Assembly: GCA_002104905.1 (NCBI GenBank)
Contig: MCFE01000633.1
Coordinates: forward strand, 1-51,096
Source of the DNA: Basidiobolus meristosporus CBS 931.73
Taxonomy: Eukaryota; Basidiobolomycota; Basidiobolomycetes; Basidiobolales; Basidiobolaceae
Reading direction: 5' to 3'
DNA: 51,096 nt
The position numbers and the translations under genes were made by a program. Of the stretch, positions 9,570 to 21,616 are shown piece after piece (positions within the stretch are counted from its first letter, which is position 1; every line of letters begins with the position of its first letter). Under the pieces are notes generated by a model. It had not been told where the DNA came from and did no database searches. It saw only the letters and a program-made list of their open reading frames with translations.

Positions 9570-12411
9570 GCCTATACAACTGAATATGCGCAACAGCTCA
9601 GAGGCAACTACGGCAAGATTCACTGACATATTCTATGTTCCCAGAATAGCTAAGAACTTACTATCAGTCAGTAAAGCAACTGCTCAATGACTAAAATTTG
9701 TTTTTACTAAGATGAACTGCTCAATATTGAGTGAAAATGGCCAAAAATTAGCTTAGGATCAGAGATCACAATATATACAAGTTACAATGCAAGATCATTG
9801 AATCTGAGTACGTCATCATTGCTGAAATGATGAAACAAACTGGGAGACATGGCATAAGAGGCTAGGACACATTGGGGAACAGAAAATGAGCCAATTGGTG
9901 AGAAATCAGATTGTTTTGGGCCTAAAATACTCCATTGTAATCAAATTGAATGTTTTTAAGGGATGCCCATATAGCAAGCAAGCTAGGCAACGTTTCAAGA
10001 GCTCAGAAGGTATCAATACCACCTAAATATTGGCTATTGTACACTCAGACATATGTGGCTCCATGAGAACACTGTCCTTTGGAGCCAAGAGATACTTTAT
10101 GATGTTTTTTGATGACAAAACAACATATACATGTGTGTACTTACTCAAAACAAAGGATGAAGCTTTGGAGACGTTTAAGCACTTTGAGAACATGGCAGAA
10201 ACAAAAACAGGGTGTAAATTGAAGGCACTACAAAGTGACAATGGAGGGGAATACTGCTCAAAGGAGTTTGCAAAATACTGCTTGTCTACTGGTATACTTC
10301 AACAGACCACAGATCCTCAACTCCACAGCAAAATAGAGTGGCAGAATGTGCAAATAGAGCAATAGTAGAGAATGGAAGTCTCTACTACATGATAAGGGAG
10401 TGGACCACAAGCTTTGTGCTGAATCTGTTGATACCAATGTATATGTCAAGAACAGATGCCCAACAACAGCACTACATGATTCTACACTCTTTGAAGCAAA
10501 TACAGGCAAAAAACCAGATCTCCAGCACCTCAAGATCTTTAGCAGTGATGTTTTTTATCACATCCCTCACAAAAAACTCTTGAAGTTGGAACCAAAGAGT
10601 AAGAAAGGGATTATTCCTGGGTATTGTGAAGATACTAAAGGTTATAGAGTGTATGATGGCAAAATTCAGAAGCTGATCAAGAGCAGGGATGTTGTATTTG
10701 AGGAGAATTCAGAAGGGAAAGCCATGGAAATCATTGGACAGCTGCCTGATGATGCAATCAACACTAATTAAGAAGATACATACTAAATCCAGCCAGATAC
10801 AGAACGTATTCTACCAGTTCCAGATCAGAGCAGATTATCTCAGCTAGGAAATCTACCAGAATAAGAAATGCCCCCAAATTCTGGTGGCAGACATCCAATG
10901 ATCATGAAGAAGCTTATCTTGCCTTCTGTGCCAAAGCTCAGAATCTGGAACAGGCAATGCAAAGTCCTGATGCTACTAAGAGGCAACAATCCATGCAGGA
11001 GGAGTACCAATCACTGATCAAGGCAAAAACATGGGAGCTGTTAGATTAACCAAATGGGAGAAAGCCAATAGGATATAGATGGGTCTACAAGATCAAGATA
11101 ACCTCAAATGGCGCCATTGATAAGTACAAGACTATATTTATAGCTAAAGGTTATTGCCAGGTCCAAGGAATAGACTTTAAGGAAACATTTGCTCCAGTTG
11201 CCAAGTTTAACTCTGTTTGGACAGTTCTAGCCCTGGCAGCTGTACACAGTCTAGATCTACACCAAACAGAAGTGAAAACAGCCTTTCTAAAGGGCAATTT
11301 GCAAGCAACTATATATATGGAGCAACCAGAAGGCTTTACCAATCCAAAAGTACCCGTAAGGTGTGCAAACTTAGAAATTGTTGTATGGGCTTAAGCAGGC
11401 ACCCAGAGCATGGTATAACAAGATTGACGCATATCTAGAGGAAGCTGGGTTCTCTAGTAGCACTACAGATCACAGTATATATGTGAAACAGCTCAAAAAG
11501 AGTGTGATCATCCTAATTATTTATGTGGACAACCTAATTATAGCTACAAGTTATCAAGAGGCACTTGAACTGACAAAATCAGATCTCTTCAGCAAGTTTG
11601 AGATGAAAGGTCTTGGAAAATTGAGCTATTTTCTTGTAATTGAGATCAAGATTGACATACCTATGCCAAAAACTGTGCTGAATCAGTCTAAGTACATCAG
11701 GGACATTCTTAGACACTTCAAAATGGAAAATTGCAAACCTGCAGCTACCCCAATGGACAATAACCTTAAATTAAGCAAATCTCAGCCAGTTATAGATGAA
11801 AACAGCTCAAATATGGATCAAAACTTTCCCTATCAATCAATGGTTGGTAGCCTAATATACTTGATGGTGTCTACATGTCCAGATATTGCAGTGGTAGTTG
11901 AAATAGTCAGTCAACTCATGCAGAGTTACGGATCAGACCAAATTGCAGCAGTTAAGTGGTTTTTCAGATATCTATAAGGTACCATTATTATGGTACTGAA
12001 ATACTCTGGAGCAGCTAATAGGCAAAAATTGGACGGTTATAGTGATTCAGATTGGGGTAGGGATCTGATTGACAGACACTCTACCACAGGCTATGTATTT
12101 TCCTTGTTCTGATGCAGCTATTACTTGGAATTGCAAGAAACAGCCAACTGTGGTCCTATCTACAACTGAAGCTGAATATATGGCTGCATGTCAAGCAACT
12201 AAGGAGGCTATATGGCTACAAAAATTATTCAAAGACTCAGGTTTTAATTCAGATGAACCAACATTTATTGACAAGAAAATAACTTAGTGGAGTTAGTTTA
12301 CTGCCCAACTGACAAAATGGTGGCAGACATATTGACAAAACCACTAGCTAGGCCACAGTTTGAGATGCTTAGAGAGGAATTAGGATTAAGAAATTATTTA
12401 GTTGAGGGGGA
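9570..12411 (+). pseudogene. Copia-1 pol: integrase, reverse transcriptase, RNase H (broken)
   Basis: Integrase: VPRIAKNLLSVSKAT (about 9637-9683), WHKRLGHI (about 9850), GCPYSKQA, then the core with HSDICG (about 10045), LQSDNGGEY (about 10231) and, in another frame, AECANRAI (about 10340). RT: GYRWVYKIK, FAPVAKFNSV, EVKTAFLKG and, after a frameshift near 11375, LYGLKQAPRAWYNKID. The catalytic box reads YVDN (about 11522-11533) instead of YVDD, a loss of the second Asp. RNase H: DSDWG (about 12046), LSTTEAEYMAACQATKEAIW (about 12157-12216), MVADILTKPL (about 12321). A purine tract GAGGGGGAG (12404-12412) sits just before the 3' LTR. At least two frameshifts and several stops are present. Confidence 0.85.
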
Positions 12412-12412
12412 G

Positions 12413-12781
12413 TGATGAAATATTGGACTATTTGGTATCATTCTGCAGCTAATAATTTACTTAACAATTCTGGACTAGTCTTGGTCACTGTAGGACTAAT
12501 TTACAGCTCTAACTTTGCCACTTTCTTCAGAACTATGATCTTATGATTATGTCTCTATAGTCAGGATCAAATTAGCACTAATACTAACTATTATGTACTA
12601 GCCCTGAAACTGTTACAGAATGTTCCTGAATATTGAGAAACCCTCCTTAATTAGTGTAACAGCTGTATTACTTCTACCAAGTTATAAAAACAGAGCTTCT
12701 TTACTAATAAACATCAGTTCAACTATTATCACTATTCCTGGATAAGTTCCTTAGATCCAAATCACTTTTTAAGTTGCAACA
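12413..12781 (+). repeat. Copia-1 3' LTR
   Basis: 369 bp. The first bases are TGATG instead of TGTTG, and it ends in GTTGCAACA. Preceded by the purine-rich tract at 12404-12412 and followed by CATAC, the right half of the target duplication. Confidence 0.9.
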
Positions 12782-12871
12782 CATACTAAAATACTGAAAG
12801 GCTAAACAATAGAGTGGTGTATTGAACTAAAAACTGATCTAATTTAATTGTTCATGTATCAGATCATTACA
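12782..12871 (-). repeat. Family-D LTR (outer shell), right piece
   Basis: AACTAAAAACTGATCTAATT and the end CAGATCATTACA match the last 90 bases of family-D LTRs. It continues the LTR that starts at 7196 and proves that copia-1 inserted inside it. Confidence 0.8.
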
Positions 12872-13210
12872 CATGAGCACCCTTCATATTTATATACAAT
12901 CTGAAACACCAGTACAGCTACCTGTACTGTCTTGCTTAACCTGAATGATTTTGAGCTAACTATGGCTTCATGTCCAATCACTAAAATCAAATTCACTTGT
13001 TCAATAGGCAAAATGGGATATCTAATGGCAAATAAGGTGCTTGTGTACCAGCCAATGTACAAATTGGGGGCTTAGCTGCTGCAGGACACTTTGTACCAAT
13101 TAAGCATTGACAAATCTTCCAGTCCAATGATAGTACCCATATTGTTCAACTAGAGCATAGTGGGCACTGATGTATTGCTTCAACAACTGTACTGTGCACC
13201 TCTACTATTA
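12872..13210 (-). mobile_element. Harbinger relic, non-coding left region, minus strand
   Basis: The reverse complement matches 31340-31620 of the intact Harbinger: TTAATTGGTACAAAGTGTCCTG, TTTGCCATTAGATATCCCATTTTGCC and TGTATATAAATATGAAGGGTG have close counterparts in the same order. No transposase frame survives here. Sequence from 13211 to about 13680 may be the rest of the same relic but does not align convincingly. Confidence 0.65.
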
Positions 13211-13825
13211 CATCCGAAGTGGCTCTTTTCTGGTGTGGGATATTGGGCAACTTGAGTTCATTCTTTGTAACAGCAATGCTGCATTCTCTTACTGGCATAT
13301 TGACTGCTCCACACTTATTTTTTGCTTATCCTGGCTCTGGATGGTTTATTGGTTACCTGGGCCAGCTAATTTATCCTATTTGCCATGGCACCTCACTGCC
13401 TCATTAGTGCTTTGATATTAGCTGACAACATGCTTGCTAACACAGATGGTGGTGATGTCATGATGGCCATTTGCTGGTCTTTAGCCAGAGATAGTGTGGT
13501 ATTGAATGTCAAGGAAGTTGTGTTTCAGCCATTTTTCTGTTGGTGCTTGTTGCAGAGTATAGTTGCATGCCAGACAGCTTTGTGTAATTTTTTGCAATAA
13601 ATGGATGTAAGAAAGTTCAACCAAAGGGGATATAATGCTATATATATGCATGTATCTGATTTTACATCTTCCCATGTGTTACGTAATATGGTGGGGTACC
13701 ATTAAATCTTATATCCATGTAGGTGCAAAGTCTAAAGTACAAGACTGCCTTGAACCCACATAGGTATTGATAAAAAGCAATATCATGGTGTTACATTGTT
13801 GAGTGTCAAGCTGTTTGCCCTACAC
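13211..13825. other. Unassigned stretch
   Basis: No recognisable gene or repeat. Short open frames occur on the plus strand (for example 13219-13407) but have the hydrophobic, low-complexity look of chance frames, and no motif is visible. It lies between a Harbinger relic and a family-B LTR, so it is probably old repeat sequence. Confidence 0.3.
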
Positions 13826-14895
13826 TGTGGTGGTGTATAAGTCCAAAGGAGAGATACATGCAACACTTCTCAAGTGTTTTGTGTGTGGGGTGTTCACTGG
13901 GTGTAATAACCTCTGGCAAAAGCTTGCTAGGAATACTTGGGTTCTGTTTCTAATCTAATGTGAAGGGGAATAAAGCCACAAGCTTGTCAAGTGAAAACTA
14001 TTGAGCTACAATCCCCAACTTAGTTGGTGTCATAACATAAGTATGTGCTGGGTTCAGCATCCTTTGAGATGACAATGTACTAAAGCTTCCAAAGTCAAGA
14101 CAACTGTAAACTCCACCAGCAGGGACTTGATAAGAATGCAGCTGTGGTCAATAGTTAGAAAGACAGAAAAGTATCTTTGCCTGCACAAGAACAAACTTGG
14201 GGAAGAATCAAATATAATAAAAGATACCTACTCTAAGTATTCCTCATAAGTAGTGCCTCCAAGGTCGGTTGGCTGTCAGCGCGGTTTCCTGGAAGTGTCC
14301 TGTGGTCTGGGGTTGGAAGTTTAGGTAGCAGCAGGTAGCAATGATCACACTAATCAACAAGTCAGTATATTGATAAAAGGGATGATGATTTATTGTTGAG
14401 GGATAGCCTCCCTTATATACTTTTCTCACGGGCTAAGTGATTAATTATCATGGTGTTCCAGAAGGTCTGGATATCAATAGAATTCTTAATGACATCAGAA
14501 TGACCCAAGAATGTTCTAAGCAGGTGCCAGAAGGTTCTAAGAGGCACAGCACATCCAACCAATCAGGAATCAGTATTCTGAAGCCTGTGCAACATAGGGA
14601 TACCATATACGGTATGGAAATGGTAGGGATGGCAACACAGGTTGATCATGTGTCACGGGTGCTGGTGCGGGTACTTGTCTAATACAGAAGTACTTATAGC
14701 TAATAATCTTACATAAAGTTGGGGGTAACTTATGCAATAAGGTAAGCAGTTGTGACAGTCTACCGGCTTTTGGGATAGTACCAATCGGGTAAGACAAATG
14801 GGATAAGACTAAAATAAGTGTAGTAGAGATATAGGGAAGTAGAAAATAAGGGAATGACCACATCTGTCAGTGGGTGTCACTGTCACCCCACTACA
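13826..14895 (-). repeat. Complete family-B LTR
   Basis: 1070 bp from TGTGGTGGTG to CCCACTACA, the same length as the copy at 27384-28453. Flanks ACAC / ACAG are a 4-bp duplication with one change. On the minus strand AAAAGTATATAAGGGAGG (around 14407-14424) is a strong TATA-like core, with AATAAATCATCATC just downstream. No internal region is attached, so it is a solo LTR. Confidence 0.87.
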
Positions 14896-14984
14896 ACAGA
14901 AAAGACTACAGTGATTCAATGCTAAAAGAGAAGGGAAACTTGACCATCTGGCTATTAGGACAAGACCCTCAGCCATGAAGCATG

Positions 14985-16740
14985 CACACTGTATTGCAAG
15001 TATTACAAGGATAACAGCTAGTGTCTTAACACACAAGATGCTTTTGGGCACTGTTTTTCACTACTATATCAGCAATGTCCAGTCAGCAGCTTGATGCTTC
15101 TAAATTACTACCTAACCAAACTTTCACCTTGCACAAACCAAATCAGCAAAGCTTGTGCACCTTTTGGCTCACCTCTGCCTTGTGAATATGATGTATACAG
15201 TGAATGATCTGAAGAAGAGAGCTTACTGCTGGTTTATCAACATTTCACCCCTCTCAGTAGTAACCACCTTGGAACCAGCAGAATCTCAATAAGTGGTGAG
15301 ACAACACCCATGGAAAAATTGCTGAGCATTCATTGTGAAGCCATGTGAGCCTAACAATCCATATATTGCTGAGTAATGTTGTGGGCTTAGCAATATATTT
15401 GCTGCTGAATGGTGCACTATTGTGGTAGAGAAGTGGCATGTTACCGTTAATATTAGTAATTAGTTCATTGAGGATTTACTGCTACTACTTGCCTAGCTCA
15501 TTCTGGAAGCAACTTATCTTATATATTGTACAAACAGATTACTAACATGCATCAGACAATTTTGATTAAAAATTGTCCAGCTCCCAGTGTGTAGTATTAA
15601 TTGCATGGCTTTTGCATCAGAAAATGCCTCTATTAGGATTATTTTATGTGATTTGAGATGTTATACTGCAAGCATAATGAAGATTCAGTGGTTCCATGCT
15701 GCTGCTACATCCATTCTCTACATTTTCTTGCTGTTATTTGGTGAGAATTTAGCCTGCTACACCATTTGAGAGCCACTTATCAAGCACATATGTGAGGAGA
15801 TAGGAAGTCAAGTCAAGTGGCAAGCACATCCTTATCACAAGTTTATTAACATTATCTTCTTCAAGTTTGTCATGAATATAATGTGTTGGCACTTAGAAGA
15901 CAGCCAGGAACAGTTGAAAATACTGAGAACAGCTATGCGCATGGAAACACTGAATTATCTTGCAGTACAAAGCTAAGCAGCTCCAATATGCAGATAATTA
16001 CTTAAGTAATATAAAATTGAGTTGGGCACAACACGCAACTAATTCTTGTTAAGAAATATGCACTAAATTATGGCAGGTTTCCACCTGTAGCAAGCCAATT
16101 TCTGAAACTCTGAATTTGTAACACATAAAAAAAGAATCAGATTGTATCCATATGGAGGACACATATATTTTGGGAACAATGAGTTTACTGGCTAATTACC
16201 AAAAAGCATTTTGCAATACTCCAGAGATCTTCATGGCAAATGGGGTGGTAACTATGCATTTGTTTTCCAGATATTTGTATTATCAATAATAAGTGGTATA
16301 TGGCAACTTTACTGGTGTGACACTAAAGAGCTGTCAAATTGAGTTGATAGCAGTGAGTCAATTACAGCAGGTGTAAATTTATCTGGAGGTTAGTAGTACA
16401 ACTCTTATGTATTTAAGGTATATGTGATATAACCATTGTAGTACTTGGTTGGCAAATAAATTGGGCTGATTCTATAGGAAATACCTTTTAATAAACTGTC
16501 ATTGTTGCATTGCATGAGACTAGCTCCAGGCCACCGCACTGCTGTTACAATGCCAAGAGATGTCTGCATTAAGGCTGCTAAAACATTGTCAAGATCTGAT
16601 CATTAATTGGATTTGAGTTCCTGGCTGGTGTGGCTTACTCAAAAAATAGTTTGACCACAATAAATCCATTGGAATGCCATGAAATCCCACCTAAGGTGTG
16701 CTATCACATCATTAAACTTATTACCCTATTTGGTAGAGAA
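14985..16740 (+). repeat. Unclassified repeat X, copy 1, with a coding relic
   Basis: Its first part (14985-15560) is similar to 17220-17800; its later part is similar, in reverse, to about 45000-46250. In copy 1 a single frame runs from about 15587 to 15975 with one stop and includes CEEIGSQVKWQAHPYHKF and CWHLEDSQEQLK. The inverted copy has EIGRHVKLQALPYPNL and SWNIEDSQEELK in its own open frame. Amino-acid agreement in the same frame in two diverged copies shows the repeat once coded for a protein. I do not recognise the family; no transposase triad or RT box is evident. Confidence 0.6.
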
Positions 16741-16794
16741 ATCAAAAAAATCATCACAATCCTATTGCACAAATGTGAAGAGGTTCTGTTCTGG

Positions 16795-17190
16795 TAGGTA
16801 TTGCCACATTGAGTCACAGGTGCCAAGTAGTACATAGTGTGCCAGAGAGGCTATATAAACCAATACTTGGCCACCGGGTATGAAGAGTAGCTTACATATT
16901 TATGCAAAGCAGCTCCTTTGTTTCACCTGCTTTCCTGAAGAAAATCAAATTTTTGACCATTTTTTTATAACTGCTGTGAGTTATATATATGAGCACAGAA
17001 GGGCAGAACCCTGAATCCAAAAAGGTCAAAAATTTGATTTTCTCCAGCACAGTAGGCAATATATAAGGGTAGCTTTGCATGAAGATAAAGAAATATGTAT
17101 CATACTCTGTTTCCAATTGTGTGATTACTTTGCCTCTCTGGCCCGCTATGGCCCTATGTGACACTCATGGCTCAATATAGCACTATAAAT
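16795..17190. mobile_element. Decayed foldback MITE
   Basis: TTGCCACATTGAGTCACAGGTGCC at its left and GACACTCATGGCTCAATATAGCAC at its right are inverted, and AAATCAAATTTTTGACC near 16944 pairs with GGTCAAAAATTTGATTTT near 17026. These are the arms of the MITE family seen complete at 37988-38718, here without the long central hairpin and without clear terminal ends. Confidence 0.65.
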
Positions 17191-17219
17191 TAGAGCTGGC
17201 TTAATCATTGATATACAGT

Positions 17220-17800
17220 CACATTTATGCAATGTCTCACATTCAAGCATGTGCAGTAATACCAAGATTATGGCTAGTGTTTTGCAACTCAACACATACT
17301 TCTATAGCTAACAGTTGCTGTACTATTGACATTATATTGCTGATCACTTGACACATCTTCAACAGCACCTAGCCACATTTGTCACTTTGTACAAGCTCTG
17401 TCAGGCTATTTACAATGCCTTTTTGTGAACCTTAGCCTTCTGAATATAGCCCCACAGTGGAAACTCTAAAGAAAAAGGATTACTAGCAGCTTTCAGCTTG
17501 TATGGTGTGCACAGTACCAATGGAATATTGTCATGCAACAGGCAACATTTGACCCAGCAATTGTGCATCTACCAGTATGTGCTTGGAGTTGAATTGCATT
17601 TGCAGCAGGAAATAACTCCCTTGTAAGGGGCTCTCCTTGCTATGTATTCTTTTCTACATGAAGAAAATATTACTGACATTATAGGTATATTCAAATAACA
17701 TTGCATCAGATTAAGCTCATGCAGTAATGCAACTACTGCAAAGCTATAAAGTACCACTCTCATTATTAATCAAGTGCAACCATTTCTAAATTATTTAACA
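17220..17800 (+). repeat. Unclassified repeat X, copy 2 (5' part)
   Basis: GATTATGGCTAGTGTTTTGC, CTGTCAGGCTATTTACAATG and TAGCCTTCTGAATATAG align in order with 15010-15240 of copy 1, at low identity. It is separated from copy 1 by a MITE relic. Nothing else is recognisable here. Confidence 0.5.
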
Positions 17801-17849
17801 GCAAATATAAAAATAAATCAGGTAGCAAGGGCTAATTAGAAGGTGTATT

Positions 17850-18105
17850 GTTGCAATTCAGGAAGTGTTTTGTACATGACAAGCTTATCAAGAAAAGGGG
17901 ATAATACCTGAACTATTGTTATTCCAAAAAGAAGCTTAGTATTTATACCTTGGTAGAGGCAAGACAACTGCAACGCTAGAATAGAGAGTTTATCAATAGT
18001 CAAGAACATTCTGCAAAAATTTCAGGGTTGATACATAATATCTTATAAAGGTGCTAGTTTGAGCTTTATCATAAGGAAATATTCACAGGATCACAGATCT
18101 GAGAG
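17850..18105 (-). repeat. Truncated inverted copia-1 LTR
   Basis: TTGTTGCAATTCAGGAAGTG, TTAGTATTTATACCTTGGTAGA and GAACATTCTGCAAAAATTTCAGGGTTGATACATAAT are the reverse complement of the copia-1 LTR. Roughly the last 100 bases are missing, and a Harbinger relic starts at the break. Confidence 0.78.
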
Positions 18106-19345
18106 AGCTTGGATTGTATTGGCACATATCAGATTGCACCAGTTTCAGATTTCTTATTTGATTACAGACTTGATGATTTTATTGATGAAGAACTCCTAAG
18201 CTATTCCAGAGTGATTTTGCAATTTAATGATGGACTACATGGCAATTTACCAAATAAATCACATGTACTTAGTCACTTACTAGTCTTCATTGGGCTTACA
18301 GATCTGAATGGCCTATTCTCATAAACCCCATCACTGCCACTACAACATCAGAAGAGACAACACCCAATCCTGTTGACTGTCTACCCTAAACTACCCATGG
18401 AGATCCCCTGATAAGCTTCTCTGTATTACAATACCTATTACCATATAAGGTCTCATCCCATCATCTGTGGTAACAGAAGTGCTGTTAGCTTTCATTCCCA
18501 GCTGATACCAGTGGAGAGCAACCTTGCTGAGCATTTGAATGACTTGGAGCAAGCATGGGGCACTAGGCTTGGAGGCTCTAGTAAACTTCCTTATCCCAGA
18601 GTACCCAGCAATAGATTCCATACTGTGAGTATTTTGAACACCTTCCCTCCAAGGACTAATAGATATTCTTGAGGGCAGAGGCACTTCAATTGAGGCAGAT
18701 ATTAGGTACATTGCATGAGGTTTTGAGTACAGTGTGATATTGAGAGTACTATCTTTTAATCTAGTGGGTCACTTGTTGGGGGTAGGCATGAAAAAGCACT
18801 CTGGGGAGAGAGCTATCTAGCATTGAGTAAGTGGGAGAAATGCACAGCTAACTTGGCTTAAATTGGCAAGAGTTATCAGAGACTAGGATCTATTGCAGCC
18901 TTAGGGAAGCCAAGGGAAGGTGTACTTGGCAGGAAACAGAAGTTTTAAATGGTGCATTTAATTATTTCAGAGTAAGAGTAAGGCATACATTTTGATACCT
19001 AAAGGGACTCAGCATGTTGGCAGGTAAATGCAGAGTAAAGGTACATAAAGGAGATAATAGCAGAGTAGGTAAAATGGTCTAGATACATAGTAATAACAGC
19101 ATATAATTATAACAAGCCACCCACTGGGTGAAGTATTTCTGGAGTATTTTGAAGAGTATAGACCAGGAAAAGCACCATTCTGATCAATATCATTAAGATT
19201 GCCCAAAGTAACCAGTGACATTATTTGACTACTGCTGTCATGGAAGAAATAATAGTGCCAGAAAGTGCTATAAAGTACCAGTTTGATTGGGCATTACAGA
19301 CTGATTGGCACCATATGGCACCTTCCAGTGGAACAAGTCAAATAA
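18106..19345 (+). pseudogene. Harbinger relic with ruined transposase
   Basis: Colinear with 33120-34428 of the intact element. It contains the 5' leader (GATTTCTTATTTGATTACAGACTTGATGA), remains of the transposase N-terminus (near 18305), AGCTTTCATTCCCAGCTGATA (near 18488), GTAGGCATGAAAAAGCACTC (near 18782, the HD-containing motif with D changed by mutation) and AGAGTAAGAGTAAGGCATAC (near 18970, the Glu motif also altered). It ends in a degenerate terminus CCAGTGGAACAAGTC near 19340. Many stops and indels. The left part, with the accessory gene, is absent, replaced by the copia-1 LTR fragment. Confidence 0.82.
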
Positions 19346-19359
19346 ATTATCATTCCATT

Positions 19360-19895
19360 TATCAGTATCATGACTAGTTGGTCAGTGTGACTAAGGCTAC
19401 ATGTTGCTACATGAGATCTCAATCCCAGTCCACAGGACAGGACCACAGACCACAGTGACAGCCAACTAACCTTAGAAGCACTAGTAGCAAAGATACTCAG
19501 AGTGGGTATCTTTCAACACTTCTGATTGTTTCCCAAGTTTGCTCTTACACAAGCAAAGTTGCCTTTGTCATTGTGCCTTTTGAACACAGGGGCATTCCTA
19601 TCAAGTCCTTGCTGGTAGAGCTCTCAACTACTTGGAATCTGGAAGCTTTAGTACATTTTCATCTTTAAGGATGCTGGATCAAGCACATACTTTTGTAAAG
19701 ATGCTTACTAAGTTGGGGATTATAGCTCAATAGTTTTCCCTTTACAAGGTTGTTCCCCTTCACATTGGTGAAGGGACAAATCCCATGTATCTCTAGCAAG
19801 CTTTTGCCAGAGGTTATTGTACCCAGTGAACTCCCTATACACAAAAGAATTGAGAAGTGTTTGATGTATCTCTCCCTTGGACTTATTCACCACTC
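19360..19895 (+). repeat. Decayed family-B LTR fragment, opposite orientation to its neighbour
   Basis: Reads in the LTR's own forward direction on the plus strand: GACAGCCAACTAACCTTAGA, CTTGGAATCTGGAAGCTTTAG, TAAGTTGGGGATTATAGCTCAATAG, AAGCTTTTGCCAGAGGTTATTG and CCCTTGGACTTATTCACCAC match the 3' half of family B. It ends at about 19895 and is followed at once by a copy in the reverse direction. Confidence 0.75.
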
Positions 19896-19909
19896 CAGCA
19901 TCTTAACAA

Positions 19910-20755
19910 TAGGATGTTCTGTGTTGAGCATCCGTAGAGGTCACAATGTACCAGTGCTTCCAATGATAAAATTAGTCCAAACTTATCAGCAGGGACTCAA
20001 TAGGAAAGCAGCTGTGGTCAATAGTCACAATGACAAAAGCATCTTTGCTTGTGCATTAACAAACTTGGGAAACAATCAACTATGCAAAAGATGCCTACTC
20101 AGAGTATTCCTTGCACCCTTTCCCTCCAAAGGCAGTTGGCTGTTGGCATGGTTTCTTAGAAGTGTCCTGTGGTCCAGGAATGGAATTTTAGTTAGCAGTC
20201 AGTACACTAATCAACAAGAGGGACTATTGACAAAAAAGGATGAAAATGCTATGATGAAGCAGTTCTTGCTTGTTTACTTTTCCTAGTGGCCAGGTGATTA
20301 TTAATCATGGTATTATAGAATATTCTAGAGATTGATAGAAATCTTCATGACATGAAAATTAGCCAAAAGTGCTATTTGTAGGTTCTCAAAGGTTCCAAGA
20401 GGCACAGTGAATCTGACCAATGAGGGATCAGTTCTCCAAACTCTATGTAACATCAGGAAATTATAGATGCAATGAAGATAGTAGGGAAGGTGACACTATT
20501 TGCTCATCTTTTGAGGTACTGGTGCAGGTATCTGCCTATAGAGAAGCACTCCCACTGAGTAATTGAACATTAAGAGAAGAATAACTTATGCAGTAAAGTG
20601 TCCAGGTGATACAGCTAGCCAGCTGATGGGGTTATACTGATCAAAGAAGTCAAACTGAATGACACTGAAGTAGGGGTAGTAGAAAAATAGGGAAGTCAAA
20701 CATATGGGAGTAAGTATATTTGTCAGTGAGTATCCCTATGACCCCACTACACTAT
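19910..20755 (-). repeat. Decayed family-B LTR fragment
   Basis: TCAGCAGGGACTCAATAGGA, GCAGCTGTGGTCAATAGTCAC, AGTTGGCTGTTGGCATGGTT and the end ACCCCACTACA match the minus-oriented family-B LTR, with many substitutions and short indels. The first 230 bases of the full LTR are missing. Together with 19360-19895 it forms an inverted pair. The 178-codon open frame at 19750-20286 spans both fragments and is chance. Confidence 0.75.
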
Positions 20756-20759
20756 CAGA

Positions 20760-21540
20760 TTTATTTCCAAATTTGGCAGTAAAAACAGCAAAGCAATGTC
20801 ATGCTCCCACTGTAAGACTGTGAAGAGTGTCAAAAATTCCTAAGTGGCAAAAGTGATGACAACTAATCTTATGTTGAAGATTTATATGTCAGCAAAAAGT
20901 TATTTGGTGACTTTTCAAGTATTATGCTGAAGTGCTATAAAGGTGAGGTGGATGTAGTAGTAACTGCAGCAGTTGTGGATATATGAATAGTTTAGTAAGC
21001 AGAAAGCCATGGTCTTTTTGAACTTAGACTCTTTGTGGAATACCCATGGTAGAAGTGGATTCTCAAGGAAAGAAGTACAACTTACAACAGGATCTATGAA
21101 TAGCAAAATGAGTTGTATTGAACAAAATCCCAATGGGTGAATTAATATGGTAGCCTCATACAGGACTAGCTGTAAGCCACTGAGCTGCCATAATAATACT
21201 AACAACAATATGCATAATGGCCATCTAGACACTCCCGAGTTTTGTATCATCAAGTTATTGCATGAGCTTACAAGTTAGTGCCCTTCAAAAAAATGAAAAT
21301 GAAGTCAGGCCTTCTGAATTTCATGCACTCCCTGCAATAACACTGTCAAGACACCATTTGATTCATAACTTCATTGGCAGTACAAGCTACAAAGTACTAT
21401 CACAATTCAGCCATAAAAGCTTTAGAAGGGTCAAAAGTCCCAAACTGCTATATTTTAATGGCATCATTGCAGGATCTAGATAGCTGATCCAGACTGATCT
21501 ACTTGCATGACCAAACTATTTTTCATAGGGTACCTTGCCC
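20760..21540 (+). repeat. Unclassified repeat X, copy 3 (3' part)
   Basis: AATACCCATGGTAGAAGTGG, GCTGTAAGCCACTGAGCTGCCATAATAATAC, ACTGTCAAGACACCATTTGATT, GGCATCATTGCAGGA and AACTATTTTTCATAGGG align in order with the reverse complement of 44890-45480. A copy-specific open frame (21262-21483) is short and unrecognised. Confidence 0.55.
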
Positions 21541-21616
21541 ATTGTGCTCATAACAGTGAGTCCTGGGCAGTAAAAAAGGCTTATAATAGTGCTCAGAAAA
21601 AATTGGGAGATCTGCA

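Larger units (their letters stand above)
7835..12781 (+). mobile_element. Copia-1, complete but decayed Ty1/copia element
   Basis: LTRs of 369 bp at both ends (7835-8203 and 12413-12781) with TG..CA ends, a primer-binding site, gag, protease, integrase, RT, RNase H in copia order, and a purine tract before the 3' LTR. The flanks GATAC (7830-7834) and CATAC (12782-12786) are a 5-bp duplication with one change. It is inserted in a family-D LTR and carries an inverted LTR of its own family at 9209-9569. Frameshifts and stops in every domain mean it cannot be autonomous. Confidence 0.9.

Noticed and set aside
13219-13407. Hydrophobic open frames that look like membrane proteins
   Set aside because: Two frames overlap with the same look, no starts or motifs support either, and the flanks are repeats.
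19750-20286. 178-codon open frame
   Set aside because: It spans the junction of two opposed family-B LTR relics and matches no protein; the reverse-oriented LTR copy at 27073-27477 gives a similar chance frame.
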